A stretch of 64,000 nucleotides of DNA, taken from Treponema sp. GTDB taxonomy: Bacteria > Spirochaetota > Spirochaetia > Treponematales > Breznakiellaceae. Each line of letters begins with the position of its first letter. The first letter of the stretch is position 1. The stretch is taken from positions 19,917-83,916 of the forward strand of contig WRLF01000014.1 in assembly GCA_009777735.1 (NCBI GenBank), in the 5' to 3' direction. Below are positions 46,164 through 55,502 of this stretch, piece by piece. Under the pieces are notes generated by a model. It had not been told where the DNA came from. It saw only the letters and a list, made by a program, of their open reading frames with translations, and did not search any database. The position numbers and the translations under genes are program-made.

Positions 46164-47242
46164 TCTGATTTCGCTTTCCCGCTTACTCTCTCTATTTTTT
46201 GCGAAAGACCCAAAAACAAATCCGTTAATTCAGGGTCAAATTGAGATCCCCGTCCGTCCAGAATAATCCGCAGTGATTCTTCGTGGGTAAAAGCTTTTTT
46301 ATAGGGGCGCTCCGAAACGAGGGCATCGTACACATCCGCCAAAGCCATCATGCGCGCCTGCAGAGGAATTTCATTGCCTTTTAAGCCTTCAGGATAACCG
46401 GTTCCGTCCCATTTTTCGTGATGGGAAAAAGCAAGGATTTTTGCGTAATCCAGAAAAGTCTGGTTTGGCACTTTATCCTGGAGGCTGTCAAGCAGCATTT
46501 TCCCGTATAGGGAATGAAGTTTCATAATTCCGAATTCTTCATCGTTAAGTTTTGTGTTTTTTAATAAAATACTATCGCTGATTTTAATTTTTCCTACATC
46601 ATGCAGAGGGGCTGATTTTAAGAATGCCTCAATGTCCCATTGATCAAAAATGGCGGCGTATTGGCCTGTTTTTTCCATTTCTTCCAAAAGCAATTTCAGA
46701 TACTGCTGTACCCGCTCAACATGCTGACCTGTTTCCTCATCACGGAATTCAACCATTTCGCCTGCCCACACAATAATGGCGTTCTGCAATTCGTTTATAT
46801 TCGTTGTCCGTTCCTTTACCATCGCAAAAAGATTTTTATTAAAATCCCGCAGTTCATTTTTCTGTGATTGTATCAGCAAATGCAGTTCGATCCGTTTAAG
46901 CAAAAGCGGAGGCGAGAAAGGTTTGCTGATATAATCAACAGCGCCGAGAGAAAGCCCCAGCAATTCGTTTTCGGGATCGCCTTTCCCGGTTAAAAAAATT
47001 ACCGGGACTTCCGCTGTTTCAGGTTTTGCCGCAATTTCTTTTATTGTGTCATAACCGCTCATACCGGGCATTTCCACGTCAAGCAATATCAGATCCGGCA
47101 TGATTTTCTGCAGGATTTGCAGCAGTTTTTCACCTGATGGGATGGTGACAACGGTATATTTATCCTGTAACAGTGTTTTCCCGGCGTTCAGGTATATGGG
47201 GTTATCATCGACTATGAAAATACAATTTTTCTTATCATCCAT
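46160..47242 (-). CDS. Response regulator with HD-GYP domain (c-di-GMP phosphodiesterase type)
   Basis: 360 residues. The receiver domain has Asp12-Asp13 and phosphoacceptor Asp55 ([10 protein letters not shown]) and a conserved KPF. The output domain has [20 protein letters not shown] and the rest of the HD-GYP signature, so it is likely to hydrolyse cyclic di-GMP. It is the first gene of the unit and overlaps the kinase by ATGA. No Shine-Dalgarno is visible before the ATG at 47242; the promoter ends 8 bases upstream. Confidence 0.9.
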   Translation of the reverse strand: MDDKKNCIFIVDDNPIYLNAGKTLLQDKYTVVTIPSGEKLLQILQKIMPDLILLDVEMPGMSGYDTIKEIAAKPETAEVPVIFLTGKGDPENELLGLSLGAVDYISKPFSPPLLLKRIELHLLIQSQKNELRDFNKNLFAMVKERTTNINELQNAIIVWAGEMVEFRDEETGQHVERVQQYLKLLLEEMEKTGQYAAIFDQWDIEAFLKSAPLHDVGKIKISDSILLKNTKLNDEEFGIMKLHSLYGKMLLDSLQDKVPNQTFLDYAKILAFSHHEKWDGTGYPEGLKGNEIPLQARMMALADVYDALVSERPYKKAFTHEESLRIILDGRGSQFDPELTDLFLGLSQKIERVSGKAKSE

Positions 47243-47250
47243 AGTAATTC

Positions 47251-47279
47251 ATGATATACGATCATTGTGCAAATTCCAA
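47251..47279 (-). promoter_or_regulatory. Near-leaderless promoter of the HD-GYP gene
   Basis: Minus-strand TTGGAA (47274-47279) and TATCAT (47251-47256), spacing 17. Only 8 bases separate the -10 from the start codon. Confidence 0.6.
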
Positions 47280-47297
47280 GATAATAACGCAATAACC

Positions 47298-47326
47298 TTG
47301 AAAATTGCCCTAAAACATGCTAAAAT
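47298..47326 (+). promoter_or_regulatory. Near-leaderless promoter of the YkgJ-family gene
   Basis: TTGAAA (47298-47303) and TAAAAT (47321-47326), spacing 17. Only 9 bases lie between the -10 and the ATG at 47336. Confidence 0.65.
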
Positions 47327-47335
47327 AACATAATA

Positions 47336-47800
47336 ATGAGCGATGAATCTTTTTATTCAGCCGGATTGCGTTTTTCCTGCACACGTTGCTCCAACTGCTG
47401 CCGTAAAGAAAGCGGTTTTGTCTATCTTTCCGAAAACGACCTTTCCCGGCTGGCAGGCTTTTTTGATATGGATTATACTGCTTTTATTCAAACATGGTGC
47501 CGTTGGGTTTCGTTTGAACGGAACAGGGAACGGTTGTCATTAAAAGAAAAATCAAACTATGACTGTATTTTTTGGGATAAAGTGTGTACAGTATACAATG
47601 TAAGGCCTCTGCAATGCAGAACATTTCCTTTCTGGGATTCAGTTCTTTGTTCAAAAGATGCATGGGAAAATACCGGTCAGAGTTGTCCGGGGATAAATAC
47701 CGGAGATTTGCATGAGAAAGGAATAATTGATAATCATATCCGCCTTATGGAGGAAGAATTGGTGGTTGAACGGATCATACATGAATGGGGGGTAGCATAA
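47336..47800 (+). CDS. YkgJ-family cysteine-cluster protein
   Basis: 154 residues. CTRCSNCCRKESGF near the start, C-x(8-9)-C-VYNVRPLQCRTFPFW, and further Cys residues make a metal-binding cluster as in YkgJ. The family is often linked to zinc or iron-sulfur chelation; function unclear. There is no Shine-Dalgarno. The stop is directly followed by the mltG start. Confidence 0.85.
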   Translation: MSDESFYSAGLRFSCTRCSNCCRKESGFVYLSENDLSRLAGFFDMDYTAFIQTWCRWVSFERNRERLSLKEKSNYDCIFWDKVCTVYNVRPLQCRTFPFWDSVLCSKDAWENTGQSCPGINTGDLHEKGIIDNHIRLMEEELVVERIIHEWGVA

Positions 47801-48886
47801 ATGCGGCGGTTTATAAAAAAAATAATTGGTTTTATTGCCTTTCTTATTGGTTTAGCGCTTGTTTTTGGTTTTACCGCAGTTGCAGCGTTCAGCCATTTCA
47901 ATTCTGCTCCTGAATTTGCGCCGGAAGCCGCTTCCCGGATGGACGGCCTGGCAATTGAAACGGTGGATGGAACGGGCAATACGGTGCGCTTCGATGTTCG
48001 CAGGGGTGAAAGCGCACGGTCAGTGGGACGGCGTCTTGCCGATGCCGGGCTTATTCGCAATGAATTTGCCTGGAACCTTTATTGCCGTTACAATAATGAA
48101 CCTGTTAAAGCAGGAAGCTATCTCATTGAAATTCCGTCAACCCTCATTGCCATACACGCGTTACTGGCAGAGGGCAGGCAGGAACTGGTGCGGGTTACCA
48201 TTCCCGAAGGTTTTACGCTGAAAAAAATGGCACGGCTTCTGGAAAACGCAGGTATTTGTCCGGCAGATGATTTTCTGGCAGCAACCGCTACCCCGGAGAT
48301 AATCAGCCGTTACCGAATCCCGGGGACAAGTATGGAAGGCTATCTTTACCCGGACACGTATCTTTTTCCGGCAGGATATCCGGCAGAAAGAGTCGTTGCG
48401 GCAATGGCGGATACATTTTTTTCCCGTCTCGGGGCGTTCAGCGAAAGAGCCGCAGCCATGCCGCCGAACGAGTTATATAGGCTCGTGACTCTTGCCTCCA
48501 TTGTCGAACGTGAATACCGGGTGCCTGATGAAGCCCCGGTAATGGCGGGGGTATTTTTAAACAGACTGGGTATCAACATGAGGCTGGAGTCATGCGCCAC
48601 AGTCGAATATATCATTACCGAAATACAGGGAAAACCGCATCCGGATAGGATATTTTATGCTGATTTGGAGATACGCAACCCCTTCAATACGTACATGTAT
48701 CCCGGTTTACCCCCCGGCCCCATTTCTGCTCCCGGTGCTGTTGCACTGAGAGCGGCTTTGTATCCGGAAAATACGAATTATCTGTATTTCCGGCTGATAA
48801 ACCAAAGGGACGGCAGACATTATTTTTCCAGAACCCACGACGAACATATCAGTGCAGGGGCGCTTTACGTAAAAGGCAGTCCGTAG
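47801..48886 (+). CDS. mltG: Endolytic transglycosylase MltG
   Basis: 361 residues: an N-terminal membrane span (KIIGFIAFLIGLALVFGF), then a LysM-like domain (RFDVRRGESARSVGRRL) and a YceG/MltG domain. The catalytic glutamate is Glu236 in ASIVEREYRVPDEAP, with the typical TSMEGYLYPDTY before it. It cuts nascent peptidoglycan strands. It is adjacent to the YkgJ gene and its stop overlaps the dnaG start by 1 base. Confidence 0.95.
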   Translation: MRRFIKKIIGFIAFLIGLALVFGFTAVAAFSHFNSAPEFAPEAASRMDGLAIETVDGTGNTVRFDVRRGESARSVGRRLADAGLIRNEFAWNLYCRYNNEPVKAGSYLIEIPSTLIAIHALLAEGRQELVRVTIPEGFTLKKMARLLENAGICPADDFLAATATPEIISRYRIPGTSMEGYLYPDTYLFPAGYPAERVVAAMADTFFSRLGAFSERAAAMPPNELYRLVTLASIVEREYRVPDEAPVMAGVFLNRLGINMRLESCATVEYIITEIQGKPHPDRIFYADLEIRNPFNTYMYPGLPPGPISAPGAVALRAALYPENTNYLYFRLINQRDGRHYFSRTHDEHISAGALYVKGSP

Positions 48887-50799
48887 TGGCTCGCATTGCC
48901 AAGTCTACCGCTGCGGAATTGCATCAGCGGATGGACGCCATTGCTGTTGTAGAGGACTATATCCGGCTGGAAAAGCGCAGCAACGGACAGTATTGGGGGC
49001 GATGTCCTTTTCACGCAAACGGACAAGAACGTACCCCATCTTTTAAAGTTGACCCGGAAAAAAAGCTGTATTATTGTTTCGGCTGCCAAAAAGGGGGAAG
49101 CGTCATTGATTTTGTCATGGAAATGGACAAAAGCGGTTATCAGGATGCTGTAAAAAACCTTGCACGCAAGTTTGGCGTGGATATTGTCTTTGACAGAGGT
49201 ACACCATCTGGAAGTGGCGGTGAATGGGACAACAAGAAATATGAAGCGGAACAATCCCGCAGGGGAGAACTCAACGAACTGTACCGCAGAACCGCCGTCA
49301 CATTTAATCATTTTCTTATGAAAAAAGCCGAAGGGAAACCGGCACTTGATTACCTTTTTTCCAGAAAAATCAATGCCGAAATGATTGAACGCTTCAGGCT
49401 TGGTTACTCCCCAGCGGACAGGAACTGGCTCTATACATTTTTACAGAGCAAAAGCTATTCTGCAGAATTTTTAGATAATTCGGGGTTATTTTCGGCAAAT
49501 TACCGGGGAATGGCCTTCTTTTTTGACCGGTTGATGTTTCCCATAGCCGACCGGCACGGGCATATTGTCGCATTTGGCGGCCGTGCCATGAAAAATGAAG
49601 GCAAAGATATAGCAAAGTACATCAATTCACGTGAAAATGAAATGTATGTTAAAAAACAGGTGCTGTTTGCACTTGACCTTGCTTTGCCGGAAATCCGAAG
49701 GACTAAAACCTTTTATCTGGTTGAAGGTTATATGGATGCTATTGCTTTACACCAGGCTGGTATTACGAATGCTCTGGCTCCCTGCGGTACGGCTTTTACC
49801 GATGAACAGGCTAAGCTTATGCGGCATTGGGCTGAAAAAGCGGTACTCGTTTTCGATTCCGATGCGGCGGGCCAGGCAGCGGCAATGAAAAGCATCATTA
49901 CTTGCCGAAAAAACGGCCTTGCCTGTTACCTTGTTGTACCGGATGCCAATAACAGGGAGCAGTTAAAGGATCCTGCTGAAATTTTAGAAAAATTTGGTGA
50001 AAATACCTTGAAAAACATCTTGAATTGCGCTATAATTGATTTTGAATATCTTATTATCAGGGCTAAGTCCCTGCATGATATCTCTACACCAAAGGGAAAG
50101 TCCGAGGCTATTGCCCTATTTTTCCCGTATCTGGACATCTTGATTTCAAAAACCGAGAGTGATGATTGTATCGGTTTAATTGCCGACGAAATGCGTTCGG
50201 AGCGGAGAGTAATACTTGAGGAATATGAACGCTGGAAACGTTCTGTTGGCAGCGCATCGGAAAAACCGAGTAATAAGGAGGTTCCCAATACCGAAAGATC
50301 GATACAAATGAGGGATGAACTCTTTTTACTCACTCTGGTATCGGTCAATATGGACTTGTATCCTGAATTCCGTGCATCTCTTGAGATACGGGACATTGAA
50401 AATCCTGACGCTAAAGAACTATTCATAGCGCTTGAAGAGTGTTTTATACACAGAGAAAGCGGGCGGGATGCTCTATTTTCCCGAATTGATTCGGAACGGC
50501 TGCGGAATTTTGTGATAGCACGGGGTATGTCTCCGGAATTCACAAGTAACACCGCACGCAGCAGCACCGCGAGTGATCCTAAAAAAATGATGGAGGATGG
50601 GATTAAGCGGGTTAAGGTCAATAAACTTCGCCGCAGGTGTTCCGAAATCGGCGCGGAACTACGGCTTTTGGAACGAAATTCCGGCATAGGTGCCGGCGGT
50701 ATTAATGCCCGGAGCATTTTACCCGAAGACACGATCCGGGAGTTAATTGCCGAGAAAATGTATTTAGACGCTGAAATTCGCAAGCTGGAAGGTAAATAA
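48886..50799 (+). CDS. dnaG: DNA primase
   Basis: 637 residues; GTG start sharing one base with the mltG TAG. CHC2 zinc-binding domain with Cys40, His43, Cys64 and Cys67 (CPFH and YCFGC), then the Toprim part with FYLVEGYMDAIALHQAG and LVFDSDAAGQAA. It primes replication. With rpoD it forms the macromolecular-synthesis operon. Confidence 0.97.
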   Translation: MARIAKSTAAELHQRMDAIAVVEDYIRLEKRSNGQYWGRCPFHANGQERTPSFKVDPEKKLYYCFGCQKGGSVIDFVMEMDKSGYQDAVKNLARKFGVDIVFDRGTPSGSGGEWDNKKYEAEQSRRGELNELYRRTAVTFNHFLMKKAEGKPALDYLFSRKINAEMIERFRLGYSPADRNWLYTFLQSKSYSAEFLDNSGLFSANYRGMAFFFDRLMFPIADRHGHIVAFGGRAMKNEGKDIAKYINSRENEMYVKKQVLFALDLALPEIRRTKTFYLVEGYMDAIALHQAGITNALAPCGTAFTDEQAKLMRHWAEKAVLVFDSDAAGQAAAMKSIITCRKNGLACYLVVPDANNREQLKDPAEILEKFGENTLKNILNCAIIDFEYLIIRAKSLHDISTPKGKSEAIALFFPYLDILISKTESDDCIGLIADEMRSERRVILEEYERWKRSVGSASEKPSNKEVPNTERSIQMRDELFLLTLVSVNMDLYPEFRASLEIRDIENPDAKELFIALEECFIHRESGRDALFSRIDSERLRNFVIARGMSPEFTSNTARSSTASDPKKMMEDGIKRVKVNKLRRRCSEIGAELRLLERNSGIGAGGINARSILPEDTIRELIAEKMYLDAEIRKLEGK

Positions 50800-50802
50800 A
50801 GT

Positions 50803-52743
50803 ATGCCAGAAACACATTATGTGGAGGCAAAAGCGAAAAGCCAGGCTGCCTCCATTGTAAAACAGAAAAAAAAGAAAACGATCCCATCGATTAATACACC
50901 GTCTCCCGAAAAACGAAAACCCTCAACCGGAAAATCTGCCAAAAAGCAATCAAAGGCTCAAACTCAGAAAGAACCGATCCTTCTTACTCCCGATCCCAAT
51001 GAGGTAAATGTTATTGAGGATCCAGCAGTTAAAAAATTGATTGAATACGCAAAAGAAAAGAAAATTCTCTCTCATGAAGAAATTTCCGATTACCTCCCCG
51101 ATCATATTTATAATACGGAAAAATTTGAACCGGTACTTGCTTTACTGGAAGCCAACAATGTGCAGGTTACCGAAGACACCGGTACGGGAGATGATGAAAG
51201 CGAAATAAATGATACGAAATCCGGCAGGTCCGGCAAGAAACGTGCGGTATTTAACGACAAGGAAACCTCCCTTGTAGATGATCCCATCAGGATGTACCTC
51301 CGTGAGATTGGGCGTGAAAGCCTGTTGACGGCTGAACAGGAAATAGAGCTTTCCCGTCAAATGGAAGAAGGGGAGAATATAATAAAAAATGTAATAAAAA
51401 GATCCGGAATGATAATTCCCGAATTTCATTACATCGCGGAAGAGGCATTTTCCAAAAAAGACCTGCGTGAATTGAATCTTTCCAAAAAAGAAACGACTGA
51501 ACGGCTTGCCGAAATCAGAAGGCTCAGTATGTTCTACCGGGATTCGCTTCGTACAATTCAAAACGATCTTAAAAACTATATTGAACTCAAACAGAAACTC
51601 ATTGACCGTGATGTTAATTTTCCGGAAGACAAGGATCTTGCGAACATCCGGAAAAAAATTACCAGAATTGTAAAAAACGCGGAAATTCACCCGGATGAAA
51701 TACTTCTTTTTTCCGATAAATTTATTCAGGCTTCCAAAAAAATTAAGCGTTATAAAAAGGAACAGGAACGGATTGAAAAACATCTTAAAGTTTCTTCTCT
51801 GAAGGACCTTCGTTCCCTTGGTCGCAGTCTTACCATCAAGGAAGAACGTGAACGGATTGAGGAAGATCTGGGGCTTTCTTCCGACGAAATAAAAGAAAAA
51901 ATCCGGCATATTCAGGTAATGGAAAAAAAACTCCGGGCAATGGAAAATGATTTTGAAGAAACAATTGACAACATAAACCTGATGGCTAAGGAAATACTGT
52001 ATGGCAGGGGTATGGAGAAAAATGCCAAGGACAGACTCATTAAAGCCAACTTACGGCTTGTAGTATCAATTGCGAAAAAGTATACGAACAGGGGGCTGCA
52101 TTTTTTTGATTTGGTGCAGGAAGGCAACATAGGCCTCATTAAAGCAGTTGAAAAATTTGAGTACCAAAAAGGTTTCAAGTTTTCAACGTATGCTACATGG
52201 TGGATTAGGCAGGCCATAACCCGTTCCATTTCCGATCAGGCAAGGACAATTCGTGTGCCGGTACACATGATCGAGCAGATTAATAAAGTGGGCAGGGAAT
52301 CTCGTCAGCTTCTGCAAACACTGGGGCGGGAGCCAACAGATGAAGAAGTTGCGGCCCGGTTAGGATGGCCGACCCAGAAAGTTAAACAGGTAAAAAAGGT
52401 TGCACGGGAACCGATAAGTCTTGAAACTCCGATTGGCGAAGAAGAGGACTCTCTGCTTGGTGATTTTATCGAAGACAAAGAAGTTGAAAATCCGGCAATT
52501 CAAACCGCCCACACCCTGCTGCAGGAGGAAGTTGAAGGAGTACTCGGCACTCTGCCTGTCCGCGAACAGGAGGTGCTTAAAATGCGTTTTGGGCTGGGCG
52601 ACGGTTATTCGCTAACCCTGGAAGAAGTGGGGCTGCTTTTCAAGGTAACGAGGGAGCGTATCAGGCAGATTGAAGCAAAAGCCCTGCGGCGCCTGCGCCA
52701 TCCCCGGAGAAGCAGAAAACTCAAAGATTTTTTGGATCAGTAG
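50803..52743 (+). CDS. rpoD: RNA polymerase primary sigma factor RpoD
   Basis: 646 residues, 3 bases after dnaG. Region 1.1-like start, then region 1.2 ([12 protein letters not shown]), 2.1-2.4 ([26 protein letters not shown]), 3 ([14 protein letters not shown]) and 4.2 ([22 protein letters not shown]). There is a long, charged non-conserved insertion before region 2 (about 200-390), typical of primary sigma factors. Confidence 0.98.
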   Translation: MPETHYVEAKAKSQAASIVKQKKKKTIPSINTPSPEKRKPSTGKSAKKQSKAQTQKEPILLTPDPNEVNVIEDPAVKKLIEYAKEKKILSHEEISDYLPDHIYNTEKFEPVLALLEANNVQVTEDTGTGDDESEINDTKSGRSGKKRAVFNDKETSLVDDPIRMYLREIGRESLLTAEQEIELSRQMEEGENIIKNVIKRSGMIIPEFHYIAEEAFSKKDLRELNLSKKETTERLAEIRRLSMFYRDSLRTIQNDLKNYIELKQKLIDRDVNFPEDKDLANIRKKITRIVKNAEIHPDEILLFSDKFIQASKKIKRYKKEQERIEKHLKVSSLKDLRSLGRSLTIKEERERIEEDLGLSSDEIKEKIRHIQVMEKKLRAMENDFEETIDNINLMAKEILYGRGMEKNAKDRLIKANLRLVVSIAKKYTNRGLHFFDLVQEGNIGLIKAVEKFEYQKGFKFSTYATWWIRQAITRSISDQARTIRVPVHMIEQINKVGRESRQLLQTLGREPTDEEVAARLGWPTQKVKQVKKVAREPISLETPIGEEEDSLLGDFIEDKEVENPAIQTAHTLLQEEVEGVLGTLPVREQEVLKMRFGLGDGYSLTLEEVGLLFKVTRERIRQIEAKALRRLRHPRRSRKLKDFLDQ

Positions 52744-52804
52744 CATTCTCAATCTTGTCTAATACCGGATTTTGGGGCAAACTACATATTATAGAGGAGT
52801 ACGC

Positions 52805-53647
52805 ATGGTAACTGAAAATGATCTTGACAAACTAAGAAACTTACAGGACATTCTTTCAGAGAAAATCCGTCTTGAACAGGAAATTGTCGAGATTCCCAAA
52901 CAATTAGGAGCGCTGGAAGAAGCGCACAGCAGAACCAGGAAAGCATATATCGAAAAGAACCTGGAGTATGAAAAAGTAAAAAACGCCGAAGAAGAGGCAC
53001 GGACATTGATGAGAGATGCCGAAGCAGCCAGAGAAAAAGCGGAACGCCTTCTTGGAGAGCCATATACCACCCAGCGTGAATACGAGGCTCTTGACAAGGA
53101 ACGCCATTATGCTCTGGAGAAAGAACAGCAATTCAGCGAGGATGTCAAGAAAAAAGAAAAAATGCTGTATGAACTTGATGAACAGATAAAGCAAAACGCC
53201 GCTCTTAACGATCATCAGGAAAAAGAGCTGGCGGAAAAACGGGCCGGTATTGACAAGGATGTCCTGGAAAAGAAAAAACAGGTTGGAATTTTGTTAAAAA
53301 AGGAAATGGAACTGACCGAAGATCTGGATCCGGAAGTAGTTTACAAGTTTGAGCGAATCCTGAGAAACAAAATGGGCCTGGGTATCGTTGCCATAAAAGG
53401 CAATGTCTGTATGGGCTGCCATATGATCCTGCCTGTGCAGTTTTCCAACAATGTCCGGCTGGGCGAAGAATTTGTGTTCTGTCCCTATTGCTCGCGGATA
53501 CTGTATTATGAAGAATCCGAAGATAGTGAATTGTTCTTTGATACTGACGATTCGGGCGCTTTATTTGATCTTGATGATATTGATGATGACGATATTGATG
53601 ATGATGAGAAAGAAGAAGATGATGATAGTATTGAAAGTGAAGAGTAG
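52805..53647 (+). CDS. Coiled-coil zinc-ribbon protein (DUF164/CdsZ type) with acidic tail
   Basis: The ATG at 52805 follows AGAGGAG; an in-frame upstream codon is less likely. 280 residues: a long coiled coil (about 5-185), then a zinc ribbon CMGCHM ... CPYCSR, and a tail of almost pure Asp/Glu (DDIDDDDIDDDEKEEDDD). This pairing of coiled coil and C4 ribbon is known from the CdsZ family. The acidic tail is unusual. Next to rpoD and rnpB, a role in RNA or stress biology is possible but inferential. Confidence 0.75.
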   Translation: MVTENDLDKLRNLQDILSEKIRLEQEIVEIPKQLGALEEAHSRTRKAYIEKNLEYEKVKNAEEEARTLMRDAEAAREKAERLLGEPYTTQREYEALDKERHYALEKEQQFSEDVKKKEKMLYELDEQIKQNAALNDHQEKELAEKRAGIDKDVLEKKKQVGILLKKEMELTEDLDPEVVYKFERILRNKMGLGIVAIKGNVCMGCHMILPVQFSNNVRLGEEFVFCPYCSRILYYEESEDSELFFDTDDSGALFDLDDIDDDDIDDDEKEEDDDSIESEE

Positions 53648-53657
53648 GGAATAGTTA

Positions 53658-54098
53658 CGATGAACCAGACCGCCGCTTTGAGTTCATCCTTTGGGATGAA
53701 CGCAGGGAGGAAAGTCCGGGCTCCGCAGGACATGATGCCGGGTAATACCCGGGCGTGTCAACAAGACCGTTCAAGAGCGGTCTTGTTGACGGGACAGAAA
53801 GTGCAACAGAAAGTAAACCGCCTGGCAGCTTTTCGGCACGCCGAAAAGCTGCACAGGTAAGGGTGAAAGGGCGGGGTAAGAGCCCACCTCGGCAGCGGTG
53901 ACGCAGCCGGAAAACGGCAAACCTCATCAGGAGCAAAGTCAAGCAGCGTTGGTGATTGGCCGCGCCAATCACACCAATGGTCCGTTGGTTAAACGCGGGT
54001 AGACTGCACAGAAAGGGCCGGAAACGGTTCTTCCAGACAGATGGCGGTCTCGCCAACCGTTTACGGTCGGCGAACAGAACCCGGCTTATGGTTCATCG
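53658..54098 (+). ncRNA. rnpB: RNase P RNA (class A)
   Basis: The conserved 5' core AGGGAGGAAAGTCCGGGCT (53704 onward), the 3' core GAACCCGGCTTATGG (54078 onward), the CAGAAAG-type internal elements and the purine-rich GGTAAG...GGTGAAAGG segment match bacterial RNase P RNA. P1 is a perfect 10-bp helix, 53658-53667 against 54089-54098, and a T-run follows, so P1 also serves as terminator hairpin. Long extra hairpins lie at about 53757-53792 and 53824-53854. It sits 11 bases after the preceding stop. Confidence 0.97.
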
Positions 54099-54117
54099 TT
54101 TTTTTTTGGAGGAATGC

Positions 54118-54480
54118 ATGAAAAGTTATCTTGAGATGCTGCCCTTGAGCGGTATTGCGAAATATGCCGGCGGAAAGAAAAAAGATGCCATTCCCTTTGC
54201 CGGGTATCCCCGCCAGCACCCATCAGATAAAAAAAATATAATTCTTGTATACGATCCTTTAGGGCCGCATCCTACGGTAATTGAATTCAAACTTGATGAT
54301 ATACTATATGTTGAGGAAATTCCCTCTGCCGTAACCGAAGAAGGAGAAGGCATACCAATGATTAAATTATGGGTGCGCCGGGGCGCGCATGGCGTTATCC
54401 TGGAACCTTTCGAGGTAAATAAACCTCTCCAATTTGCCGGCAAATCACAGGAAATTCGGGATCGTTTTCTGGAGCTGTAA
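54118..54480 (+). CDS. Hypothetical protein following rnpB
   Basis: The ATG at 54118 follows GGAGG; the in-frame sequence before it runs through rnpB and is not coding. 120 residues, mostly beta by pattern (NIILVYDPLGPHPTVIEFKL, IPMIKLWVRRGAHGVILEPFEV), no signal, no known motif. The TAA shares one base with the next ATG. Confidence 0.7.
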   Translation: MKSYLEMLPLSGIAKYAGGKKKDAIPFAGYPRQHPSDKKNIILVYDPLGPHPTVIEFKLDDILYVEEIPSAVTEEGEGIPMIKLWVRRGAHGVILEPFEVNKPLQFAGKSQEIRDRFLEL

Positions 54481-55493
54481 TGGAACAACCCGCCCGTTTC
54501 CTGGACGGGAACACTCCCGGCATTCTTCATTGTAAACTCTGCCCCCGTTTGTGCGTTATTCCCGACGGGAATTTTGGCGCATGCAGAGTCAGAGGCAATA
54601 AAAACGGCAAGGGGATACTACCGTTTAGCGGTTGTGTGACCGCTCTTGCTGCAGATCCTATCGAGAAAAAACCTTTATACCATTTCCGCCCCGGATCAAA
54701 AATACTTTCGGTTGGTTTTGCCGGTTGCAATCTCAACTGCCCGTTTTGTCAGAACTGGCACATTTCTCAATCGGTTGATGCACCTCAAAAGAAAATGCGT
54801 CCCGATGATTTGATTTCTGCGGCATTGAATACAGCAAGCCGTGCAATTGCTTATACATATTCCGAACCGCTGGTACACATTGAATTTTTGCTTGACTGCA
54901 TGACTTTGGCTCACAAACATGGTATTGCCAATGTATTGGTAACGAACGGCTGTATAAATTCAGAGGCGGCCGGAGAAATTCTTTTACTTACCGATGCGGC
55001 AAACATTGACCTCAAATGTTTTTCGCATGACAATTATGCGAACATCCTGGGCGGTAATCTGGATACAGTGCTTGCGTTTATCCGGCTTGCTGCGGCGCAA
55101 AATGTTCATGTAGAAATAACGACATTGATAGTACCTGGGTTTAATGACTCGGTAAAAGAGCTGGACTTATGCGCTGATTTTATTCGCAGCAGCCCGGCTG
55201 CTTCGGAAATTCCCTGGCACCTCTCGGCATATCACCCCGATTACCGCTGGAACGCTCCGCCCGCAGATCCTGAATTACTGCTGGCTCTAAAAAAACAGGC
55301 AGCGGAAAAACTATTGTATGTATATGCAGGTAATATTCCCGATGAAGAAAACAATACAACCTGTCCGGGATGCGGAGAAATCATAGTACGGCGCATAGGT
55401 TACTGCACCGATTCATGGCTTTCTCTGCCGAAAGCAGGAGAGCAATCATATCGCTGTGCCAAATGCGGCGGAAAAACGGCTATTAGGCGGTGA
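54480..55493 (+). CDS. amrS: AmmeMemoRadiSam-type radical SAM enzyme
   Basis: 337 residues. An N-terminal Cys-rich part (HCKLCPRLCVIPDGNFGACRVR), then the radical SAM motif GFAGCNLNCPFC with Cys83, Cys87 and Cys90, and a C-terminal zinc ribbon (CPGCGEII ... CAKCGG). It fits the enzyme of the AmmeMemoRadiSam group. The Memo and AMMECR1 partner genes are not seen nearby. The substrate is not known. Confidence 0.85.
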   Translation: MEQPARFLDGNTPGILHCKLCPRLCVIPDGNFGACRVRGNKNGKGILPFSGCVTALAADPIEKKPLYHFRPGSKILSVGFAGCNLNCPFCQNWHISQSVDAPQKKMRPDDLISAALNTASRAIAYTYSEPLVHIEFLLDCMTLAHKHGIANVLVTNGCINSEAAGEILLLTDAANIDLKCFSHDNYANILGGNLDTVLAFIRLAAAQNVHVEITTLIVPGFNDSVKELDLCADFIRSSPAASEIPWHLSAYHPDYRWNAPPADPELLLALKKQAAEKLLYVYAGNIPDEENNTTCPGCGEIIVRRIGYCTDSWLSLPKAGEQSYRCAKCGGKTAIRR

Positions 55494-55502
55494 CACCAGG
55501 AA

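Noticed and set aside
49926..50783. 285-codon open frame on the minus strand inside dnaG
   Set aside because: It lies wholly opposite the strong dnaG gene, which has all its motifs; no ribosome site or recognisable protein domain.
51142..51909. 255-codon open frame on the minus strand inside rpoD
   Set aside because: Phe-rich product that mirrors Lys/Glu-rich rpoD codons; an antisense shadow.
53655..54056. Open frames within the rnpB region on both strands
   Set aside because: The sequence is RNase P RNA with its conserved cores and P1 helix; the frames are by-products.
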